DNA of 64,000 nt from JBAYIE01 sp965279165. Its GTDB lineage: Bacteria > Bacteroidota > Bacteroidia > UKL13-3. Each line of letters opens with the position of its first letter. The first letter of the stretch is position 1. The DNA is taken from contig OZ257140.1 of NCBI GenBank assembly GCA_965279165.1, forward strand, positions 868,001-932,000. Reading direction: 5' to 3'. Below are positions 8,386 through 14,101 of the stretch, in pieces. The position numbers and the translations under genes are program-made. Under the pieces are notes generated by a model that ran no database searches, had not been told where the DNA came from, and saw only the letters and a list, made by a program, of their open reading frames with translations.

Positions 8386-8811
8386 ATGGCAAACAAAAAA
8401 CAATTCAAAATGAGCGTAGCAGAGCGTCAAATGAGGCACTTTAGCACAAGTTTTAAAATCAAAAAGGTTAGAGAAATCGAATCAGGTATTAGTCGCATTT
8501 GTGAGATAAGTAGACAATATGAAGTTAATGATTCGAATATTTACCGGTGGATTGATAAATTTGGTAGTATGAAAACTAAGAAGGAACGAATCGTTGTTGA
8601 AACAGATAGCGATACCACGGAACTCTTGGCATTGAAGAAAAAAATAGCTGAATTAGAGCGTGTAATCGGCCAAAAGCAGATACTTATTGACTTTAAGGAT
8701 AAGATGATCGAGCTGGCTGAAGAAACCTACGGTGTGGACATCAAAAAAAAATTCATTACCAAACCATCCGATACTTCTGGCTCAACCGGGAACAACTCAA
8801 CGGTAGCTTAA
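8386..8811 (+). CDS. IS3-family transposase OrfA (DNA-binding subunit)
   Basis: 141 residues. An N-terminal helix-turn-helix of the IS3/IS911 OrfA type spans ~20-65 (VREIESGISRICEISRQYEVNDSNIYRWIDKF). It is followed by a leucine-zipper-like coiled coil at ~85-115 (LLALKKKIAELERVIGQKQILIDFKDKMIELAEE) for multimerisation. The A9 tract at 8743-8751, near the end of the coiled coil, is a slippery site (A-AAA-AAA) where a fraction of ribosomes would shift -1 into orfB. The ATG at 8386 lies 25 nt inside the left inverted repeat. Alone, OrfA acts as a regulator; fused to OrfB it makes the active transposase. Confidence 0.93.
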   Translation: MANKKQFKMSVAERQMRHFSTSFKIKKVREIESGISRICEISRQYEVNDSNIYRWIDKFGSMKTKKERIVVETDSDTTELLALKKKIAELERVIGQKQILIDFKDKMIELAEETYGVDIKKKFITKPSDTSGSTGNNSTVA

Positions 8812-9629
8812 ACCAGTTTTATCAAGCATTAGGTATCAGCAAACAGTCTGTACATAAATATTTACATCGGTTCTGCAAACAACGAAGTGAACAAATGCAA
8901 TTAGTCAATATCATTGATGATATACGCCAGGATCATCCTACAATGGGGATAAGGGACTTGTACTTTAAAATCAAGCCGGATACAATGGGACGAGATGCTT
9001 TTGAACGCTTCTGCAAGTCGATGCAACTTATGAGTAAACCTCATAAATCCTTTAGAAGAACAACGGATAGTTCAGGTGTCATTCGCTTTGATAATTTAAT
9101 GGTTATGCATAAACTAACAGGACTTGATCAAGTGTGGCAAAGCGATATCAGCTATTATGAAGTGGCCGGTAAATTTTACTATTTAACTTTTATCCTTGAT
9201 GCATACTCGCGCCGCATTGTTGGTTACCAAACTTCAAAAAGACTTAGTACCGAACATACAACGCTACCGGCTCTTACATCTGCTATTAAGACCAGAGCGG
9301 GTAAGAATCTAAGTGGATTAATCTTCCACTCTGATGGTGGTGGCCAATATTATGATAAGGAGTTCTTATCACTAACCCAAAAAATTGGGGTCCGAAATAG
9401 TATGTGTGAGTATGCCTGGGAGAATGGAAAAGCAGAACGCATCAATGGTGTTATTAAGAATAATTATCTCCGACATAGAACCATAGCTAACTTTAATCAA
9501 CTTGTAAAAGAGGTTGACCGATCTATATATCTATACAACTATGACAAGCCACACAGTAAGCTGATGCGAATGACGCCTATCTCTTTTGAGAGGAAAACAT
9601 TATCTTCCCTTAAAATGAACAATATCTAA
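8721..9629 (+). CDS. IS3-family transposase OrfB (DDE integrase), made by -1 frameshift from orfA
   Basis: The frame is open from 8721 (after a TGA at 8718-8720), overlaps orfA, and has no start codon before the slippery A9 run. A -1 shift there joins OrfA to a residue stretch beginning I-H-Y-Q-T-I-R-Y-F-W, which is typical OrfB N-terminal sequence, so a start at the ATG 8895 would truncate the protein. The integrase core (rve) contains the catalytic Asp in VWQSDISYYE, the second Asp in FHSDGGGQYYD and the Glu in ENGKAERINGVIKNNYL. Spacing matches the DD(35)E pattern of IS3. No stop or frame disruption was seen in the core. Confidence 0.93.
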   Translation, partial: RNLRCGHQKKIHYQTIRYFWLNREQLNGSLNQFYQALGISKQSVHKYLHRFCKQRSEQMQLVNIIDDIRQDHPTMGIRDLYFKIKPDTMGRDAFERFCKSMQLMSKPHKSFRRTTDSSGVIRFDNLMVMHKLTGLDQVWQSDISYYEVAGKFYYLTFILDAYSRRIVGYQTSKRLSTEHTTLPALTSAIKTRAGKNLSGLIFHSDGGGQYYDKEFLSLTQKIGVRNSMCEYAWENGKAERINGVIKNNYLRHRTIANFNQLVKEVDRSIYLYNYDKPHSKLMRMTPISFERKTLSSLKMNNI

Positions 9630-9649
9630 ATAAACAAGGCTGCTAAAAA

Positions 9650-9675
9650 CGGTCAACCTATTTTAGGCATTAACA
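9650..9675 (-). repeat. IS3 right inverted repeat
   Basis: 26 bp. Read on the minus strand it begins TGTTAATGCCTA and matches the left end at 24 of 26 positions. Confidence 0.92.
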
Positions 9676-9678
9676 CAC

Positions 9679-9829
9679 TCCTGCCTCCTGCCTTTTGCCT
9701 CCTGCCTCTTGCCTCTTGCCTCTTGCCTCTTGCCTCTTGCCTCTTGCCTATTTACCCAACTCATCACTTATAACTTATAACTTATAACTTATATCTCATA
9801 TCTTATATCTCATATCTTATAACTTATAT
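9679..9829. repeat. Heptamer tandem array, right half
   Basis: A continuous run of 7-mers: TGCCTCC, TGCCTTT, TGCCTCC, at least six perfect TGCCTCT (9703-9744), TGCCTAT, then after a 5-nt slip TCACTTA, TAACTTA x3, and alternating TATCTCA/TATCTTA. It ends exactly at the stop codon (9830) of the minus-strand S46 peptidase gene. Confidence 0.92.
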
Positions 9830-11983
9830 CTACAATCCCATTTCCTCCGTAATATGATTCGCCTTTGCCACCTTCTGAAGTATCCATAAAACATAACGGA
9901 TATCAACCCCAACACTGCGGCTGTAGCTTTCGTTCCAGGCATAATCGTTGATGGTTGCCGTATAGGCACGATCGAAATTTATTCCAATTAATTCGCCGTA
10001 AGCATTTAATACCGGACTACCACTATTGCCACCTGTTGTATCGAGGTTGTACAAAATATTAACCGGTAAGTCGTTTAAATCGGGATGGATATATACACCG
10101 TAATCGTGTGCTGCATATAATTGTTTGATTACTTCCATCAATTCAAACTCTTTGCCGTCTTCCTTTTCAATAACTCCTTTTAAAGTGGTGAAGGGTGCAT
10201 TATAATCTCCGTCGTTAGGCCAGTAACCTTTGATATAACCATATGTAAAACGAAGGGTGCTGTTGGCATCCGGAACAAACTGTGTCGATTTCCATGCGCT
10301 TTTGGCATCCACATATTTTGCCATTAACCCATTTAATTCTGCTTCGCGTTGTTGTTCAAATGCATCATCGGATGTTACTTCTTTATTTAACTGATCCACT
10401 AAATCGAGCATCGGATCACTCATGGTAAAAAGTTTCTCCGGTGAATTCGTAAACCATTTCTCCAGATCATTAAAACGGGTAATTTTTGATTTAGCAAGCA
10501 TGCGTTTGTAATAAACCGAGTATACATCTTTGCTTGCCTGTTTGGCAACGATATCATCAAATGCAATCGCATTCTCTCCGGTCAAAACCGATGCATCTTC
10601 CATCATTTTCTGGAAAGCAAGTGTTTCGAACGGAATATCCAAGTTGGTTTCGTACTTACTTAATGCAGCACGAACTTTAGGTAGCATCTTGGTACGGTAA
10701 GCTTCTCTTTCTTCTTCTTTCAATTCTTTGTACTGGCTTCTTAGTGTAGCTAAAGTAGAAGCAAAGGAAATAGAAGCACAAACCGTATAAATTTGTCCGA
10801 ACCATAGTTTACGGTTGGCCTGATTAGCTATGCCGGTATACAATTCGTTTATCCTAGGAATAACATTGCCGTACCTATCCTTCAAATCCGATTTAGAAAG
10901 AATAAATTCCTGTAAGGCAGCTTCGTCCTTGTATTTTTGAGCGGTTAAGCCTGAACGGCGAAAACCTTGCAATTTTCCTTTATAATTTTTGGTGGTATTC
11001 GCTAAGGATTTAATTTTCCCTGCATACTTTATTTGTAAACTATCGCTGCCTTTTCCCAGCATTTCCATCGTTTCAATTTGCCAATTGTAAATATCACTGA
11101 TATACTTAAGCATATACTTTTCGTGGTAATTATAAAAGGCAGCAGGCTGGTGTCTGAAAGTTCTTCCGGGATACCCTAAAACAAATACCATATCATTTTC
11201 TTTTACTCCTTTGGGATTTACTTTTAAAAATTTCTTCGGTTGATACGGGATGTTCTTTTCGTTGTATTCGGCAGCCGAACCATCCGGAGCAACGTATGCC
11301 CTCAGGAAAGCAAAATCACCGGAATGGCGTGGCCATACCCAATTGTCGACTTCTCCACCATATTCACCGATAGAGCGTGCCGGTACATATACCAAACGAA
11401 CATCTTTCAGCATCTGATAGCGGAATAAAATATACGTTCTTCCGGTAAACATTTCTGAAATCTCACATTGTAAACCGGGGTTTGATGCATTCTCTGTCTC
11501 CGTTATGGCGCGTAATTTATCCTTAATCATTTGTAACCTTTTTCCCGGATCAGTGATATCCTGTGTACCTTCCAAAACCTTGGCGGAAACATCTTCGTAA
11601 CTGGCTGTTATTTTACAAACCAATCCTTTTGCCTGTACCTCTTCTTGTTTCGAATTGGCTAAAAATCCGGTTTTGATATAATTATTTTTAGTTGTGCTGA
11701 TTGCCTGCACAAATCCAAATGCACAATGGTGATTGGTTACAATCAATCCTTCATTCGAAATAAAGGAACCGGTACATCCACCAACCCGAACAATGGCATC
11801 AATCAAACTAACTCCTTTGGGATTATAGAGTTCTTCAGGCGAAATTTTTAGTCCAATTTTTTGTAAATCAAGATTTTTTAAATCGGACAAAAGGAACATT
11901 CCTTCATCCGATTTTTTGTTTGTGTGTGAGCTGAACACCAAAAACAATAGGGTAAACAAAGTACCTAAACAGATTCTTTTCAT
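9830..11983 (-). CDS. S46-family dipeptidyl-peptidase, DPP11-like (Asp/Glu-specific)
   Basis: 717 residues, the family's normal length. A signal peptide (MKRICLGTLFTLLFLVFSSH) directs it to the periplasm. The catalytic His85 lies in LIVTNHHCAFG and the catalytic Ser654 in TGGNSGSPVLN, near the C-terminus, with a long helical insertion between the two halves of the chymotrypsin-like fold. S46 enzymes remove N-terminal dipeptides from oligopeptides in amino-acid-fermenting or proteolytic Bacteroidota. The specificity residue 18 positions after the Ser is Arg672 (GINFDR), as in DPP11, which prefers Asp/Glu at P1; DPP7 has Gly there. Family certain; specificity inferred from this one residue. Monocistronic. 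Confidence 0.92.
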   Translation of the reverse strand: MKRICLGTLFTLLFLVFSSHTNKKSDEGMFLLSDLKNLDLQKIGLKISPEELYNPKGVSLIDAIVRVGGCTGSFISNEGLIVTNHHCAFGFVQAISTTKNNYIKTGFLANSKQEEVQAKGLVCKITASYEDVSAKVLEGTQDITDPGKRLQMIKDKLRAITETENASNPGLQCEISEMFTGRTYILFRYQMLKDVRLVYVPARSIGEYGGEVDNWVWPRHSGDFAFLRAYVAPDGSAAEYNEKNIPYQPKKFLKVNPKGVKENDMVFVLGYPGRTFRHQPAAFYNYHEKYMLKYISDIYNWQIETMEMLGKGSDSLQIKYAGKIKSLANTTKNYKGKLQGFRRSGLTAQKYKDEAALQEFILSKSDLKDRYGNVIPRINELYTGIANQANRKLWFGQIYTVCASISFASTLATLRSQYKELKEEEREAYRTKMLPKVRAALSKYETNLDIPFETLAFQKMMEDASVLTGENAIAFDDIVAKQASKDVYSVYYKRMLAKSKITRFNDLEKWFTNSPEKLFTMSDPMLDLVDQLNKEVTSDDAFEQQREAELNGLMAKYVDAKSAWKSTQFVPDANSTLRFTYGYIKGYWPNDGDYNAPFTTLKGVIEKEDGKEFELMEVIKQLYAAHDYGVYIHPDLNDLPVNILYNLDTTGGNSGSPVLNAYGELIGINFDRAYTATINDYAWNESYSRSVGVDIRYVLWILQKVAKANHITEEMGL

Positions 11984-12234
11984 GGGGCTAAATTAATAAA
12001 TAGTTGCTCCTTGAAAAGTATAATTTCAATTAATTAATCGGAAAGGCACGAAGAATAACGATTGCTATCGGGATTAATGACCTGTCCTCTCCATAAAAAA
12101 AGGATGAAAATTTCATATGAAGATTCCTGACCCTTGTTATCCTGACTAAAACTAAATAATCGATCCTCAAGAAGTCCTTTTGAAAGAATGTGTAGTTTCA
12201 AAAACAGATTCTTTGTTTTAATGAGATTTTGGAG
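11984..12234. other. Intergenic DNA without visible gene
   Basis: Holds a short word (gattgctatcggga) shared with the 4743-4760 palindrome but no credible coding frame. It marks the left edge of the accessory island. Confidence 0.5.
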
Positions 12235-12325
12235 CTAACAACCTGCTTTTACTTTTTCTTTCCGGTTTATAATGATAGCCATGAAAGGGCGATATATCTT
12301 AACATCAGTTGTAGTCGGTTGTTAG
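12235..12325. repeat. attC-like repeat, copy 1
   Basis: 91 nt bounded by the perfect inverted repeat CTAACAACC (12235-12243)/GGTTGTTAG (12317-12325). Its right half (12277-12325) aligns without gaps at 37 of 49 positions to 13259-13307. Its left end (AACAACCTGCTT) resembles 13215-13228 (AACAATGCCTGCTT). The two copies lie in direct orientation on either side of the two-gene cassette 12410-13104. Confidence 0.6.
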
Positions 12326-12409
12326 AGGTAATGCTTAAAGGACAGTGTTAACAAGAAACATTTGTGGATTTAATGAACATTTTTCTACAACATTTTGTAT
12401 CTTAGACAA

Positions 12410-12934
12410 GTGAAAAAAAAGAAGGAAATATTAGTTGACATTGAGATTGACAAGCTAACAAACTCCATTGAGAATGTGGTTTCTGGCGATGTGTTTGACA
12501 CGGATATTTTTCAACTATTCGCAAAAGACAGTAAGCATTTAAATAAAGATGATTGGCAATTTAAGTGGCAAGAACAATTTAAGCTTAGTAATAGAAAAAT
12601 TTACAAACTAGTTATCAAGGACAATCCCCAAATTATACAAGGGCTTATAAGTTTAAGTTATCAAGGCGACCACATTTATATGCACTTGATTGAAAGTGCA
12701 AAATTCAACAAGGGCAAAAGAAAAATATATGCAGGCGTGCCCGGCAACCTAGTTGCGTTCGCATGTAAACTTTCTTTTGAAATAGGTTATGAAGGATATC
12801 TAGCTTTTGATGCAAAGACGGTATTGATTAAGCATTATCAAGAAACACTTTTTGCAACACATTTCAAGGGAACGAAGATGATGATTGAAACTCCAGCAGC
12901 AAATAGATTAATCGATCAATATTTTAATAAATAA
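12410..12934 (+). CDS. Accessory protein, probable GNAT-fold acetyltransferase-like
   Basis: About 174 residues. The C-terminal half has the look of a GNAT fold: a strand (HLIESAKFN), an acetyl-CoA-binding-type loop and helix (GVPGNLVAFACKLSFEIGYEGYLAFDA), then a Tyr-containing helix (TVLIKHYQETLFATHFKG) and a last strand (KMMIET). The N-terminal half is not recognised. I place the start at GTG 12410; a TTG at 12395 lies upstream, and the -7-like TATCTTAG (12398-12405) would then sit directly before the GTG. A tiny basic gene follows 5 nt after its stop. Such two-gene cassettes occur in Bacteroidota accessory regions. A toxin-antitoxin-like role is speculation. Confidence 0.6.
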   Translation: MKKKKEILVDIEIDKLTNSIENVVSGDVFDTDIFQLFAKDSKHLNKDDWQFKWQEQFKLSNRKIYKLVIKDNPQIIQGLISLSYQGDHIYMHLIESAKFNKGKRKIYAGVPGNLVAFACKLSFEIGYEGYLAFDAKTVLIKHYQETLFATHFKGTKMMIETPAANRLIDQYFNK

Positions 12935-12939
12935 ACAAG

Positions 12940-13104
12940 ATGGGACTAATAAGGGAACCTAAAAATGTTGAATTCACAGTTATTGACAAACCATGGTCTG
13001 TTGAAGAACAGAAAGAATTCAGTGCATTTATCAAGGCGCGTAAAGAACAACGTAAGAAACGAGCTGCAAAAACAACAACAGCACGAAAAAAAGCGAATGC
13101 ATAA
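12940..13104 (+). CDS. Small basic protein (54 aa), partner of the acetyltransferase-like gene
   Basis: Reads MGLIREPKNVEFTVIDKPWS, then an acidic helix (VEEQKEFSAFIKARKEQ) and a very basic tail (RKKRAAKTTTARKKANA). It starts 5 nt after the previous stop and so is probably translated from the same message. The pairing of a conserved N-terminal motif (REPKNVEF) with a Lys/Arg-rich tail suggests a nucleic-acid-binding or antitoxin-like partner. I know of no assigned function. An overlapping frame starting at 12965 is rejected because it lacks the conserved N-terminus and the tight operon spacing. Confidence 0.6.
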   Translation: MGLIREPKNVEFTVIDKPWSVEEQKEFSAFIKARKEQRKKRAAKTTTARKKANA

Positions 13105-13214
13105 TATACAAACTATTATTGGTTTAACAATAAGTAGCACGTATGCCTAACAGCTAGCAAGCGAAATTTTTGTTATCTTTATGCTAATCCTCGCTATGCA
13201 AAAGATGGATCAAA

Positions 13215-13307
13215 AACAATGCCTGCTTGTAAAACGAAATGGAATCTGTAAAATACCTAGCCCTGTAAAGGCGACATATCCTAATATCAGGTGTAGCCAG
13301 ATAATAG
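13215..13307. repeat. attC-like repeat, copy 2
   Basis: Degenerate second copy of the 12235-12325 element: 76% identity without gaps over 13259-13307 and a similar left end. Its terminal inverted repeat has decayed. It sits between the acetyltransferase-like cassette and the toxin-antitoxin pair. The rest of 13105-13322 holds no credible gene. Confidence 0.55.
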
Positions 13308-13322
13308 TGACAATTCCATATT

Positions 13323-13589
13323 CTATGGAAAAACTTTGTAAATATCCTTACGATGAACAACTCTTGCCATCTCTACAGTCTTTCCATTGACAAAAATTCC
13401 AATTCTATAATCGCCGATTTTAATTCTGAACGCAGACTTATGACCTTTCATCTTTTTGATATTGGGTACTTCATTTAAACTATTAACTTCTTCAATAAGT
13501 TCAATGGTTTTTATAACAGATGACTTAACATGCCCAACATTTATCTTGTCAAGGTCTTTGACAAATTTGCTTAGGAACTCAACTTTCAT
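13323..13589 (-). CDS. Type II toxin, RelE/ParE family
   Basis: 88 residues with the RelE/ParE fold pattern: two N-terminal helices (FVKDLDKINVGHVKSSVIKTIELIEEV), then strands with the typical KKMKGHKSAFRIKIGDYRIGIFV core and the C-terminal VVHRKDIYKVFP (Arg-His-Arg-Lys region of mRNA-interferase-type members). Its ATG overlaps the TGA of the antitoxin by four bases (ATGA), the usual coupling in such operons. The toxin would cleave ribosome-bound mRNA or poison gyrase; which of these cannot be told. It lies in the accessory island between two hairpin repeats. Confidence 0.9.
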   Translation of the reverse strand: MKVEFLSKFVKDLDKINVGHVKSSVIKTIELIEEVNSLNEVPNIKKMKGHKSAFRIKIGDYRIGIFVNGKTVEMARVVHRKDIYKVFP

Positions 13590-13786
13590 TTAGACTTTAG
13601 TTTCTTCATTACAACTTCACGACTTACTTTTTTACTTCTATCAACATCCTTCATTAATATTGACATTCCGTAATCTTCAATTTCTTCCGTATCCATGATT
13701 CTAGTTGACACGCCAAGCTTTTTCAGTAAATCAGAAATAAATTTCATTTCTGTTTGACTTTTGGATTTTACTAATAGTGCTTTCAT
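13586..13786 (-). CDS. Antitoxin partner of the RelE/ParE toxin
   Basis: 66 residues, located directly upstream of the toxin gene and overlapping it by 4 nt. The N-terminal strand MKALLVKSKSQTEMKFISDLLKKLG is followed by an acidic middle and a Lys/Arg-rich C-terminus (SKKVSREVVMKKLKSK). It matches small antitoxins found with RelE toxins in Bacteroidota. No named DNA-binding fold (RHH, HTH, Phd) is obvious, so the family is left open. By analogy, antitoxin and complex would repress the operon. Confidence 0.8.
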   Translation of the reverse strand: MKALLVKSKSQTEMKFISDLLKKLGVSTRIMDTEEIEDYGMSILMKDVDRSKKVSREVVMKKLKSK

Positions 13787-13802
13787 TATCTGATATTTTA
13801 GA

Positions 13803-13810
13803 CAAAAATA
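13803..13810 (-). promoter_or_regulatory. Candidate -7 box for the toxin-antitoxin operon
   Basis: TATTTTTG on the minus strand (CAAAAATA on plus) matches TAnnTTTG and lies 17 nt upstream of the antitoxin ATG. No clear TTTG -33 element was seen. Confidence 0.35.
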
Positions 13811-13853
13811 ATAAAATTACCTGACACTCGTGATAAAGAACTGGCACTAACAA

Positions 13854-13979
13854 TGGCTTGGCAAGAGCAGGTTATAGTAGTTCTAATAAGAATCGGTAAA
13901 TTAGAGGTGTCATCGCAGGGCTTTAGTATAAAGTGGTTCTAAAAACTATTCTGGTTAAAACTCCTAACCTCACCAAGCC
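13854..13979. repeat. Long imperfect hairpin, attC-like element 3
   Basis: Two ~40-nt arms pair in blocks: TGGCTTGG (13854-13861) with CCAAGCC (13973-13979), AGGTTA (13869-13874) with TAACCT (13965-13970), AGTT (13879-13882) with AACT (13959-13962), and AGAAT (13889-13893) with ATTCT (13948-13952). The element begins after CACTAAC and ends in GCCGCGGAACG. It closes the toxin-antitoxin cassette on its upstream side. The remaining bases to 14101 show no gene. Confidence 0.6.
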
Positions 13980-14101
13980 GCGGAACGAAAATACCATACT
14001 ACTGGCGTGATGCGATTTGTTACAACAGCATGATTAATTCAAACATTAAACACATTTCAAGATCAACTTAATCATGCGTAATTTGAAGTTAAACCCAATA
14101 T

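Larger units (their letters stand above)
8335..9675 (+). mobile_element. Complete IS3-family insertion sequence (1341 bp)
   Basis: The left terminal inverted repeat (8335-8360) and right one (9650-9675, read on the minus strand) match at 24 of 26 positions. Both begin 5'-TG, as IS3-family ends do. A 3-bp direct duplication CAC (8332-8334 and 9676-9678) flanks the element. Inside are orfA and orfB joined by a -1 frameshift at an A9 run. All catalytic residues of orfB are present, so the copy looks intact and possibly active. It was inserted into a heptamer tandem array: removing the IS and one CAC restores the 7-bp register (TGACTTA, TCACTCC, TGCCTCC), which independently confirms the borders. 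Confidence 0.95.

Noticed and set aside
8895..9629. OrfB starting at ATG 8895
   Set aside because: The frame upstream back to the A9 slippery run encodes conserved OrfB N-terminal sequence, so the ATG is internal.
9679..9829. Possible CRISPR array
   Set aside because: Period is 7 bp with no spacers and no cas genes nearby.
12965..13150. 61-residue frame overlapping the 54-aa gene
   Set aside because: A different frame over the same DNA; the frame from 12940 has better spacing and a conserved-looking N-terminus.
13181..13390. 69-residue frame in the element 2 region
   Set aside because: Runs through the attC-like repeat and into the antisense of the toxin gene.
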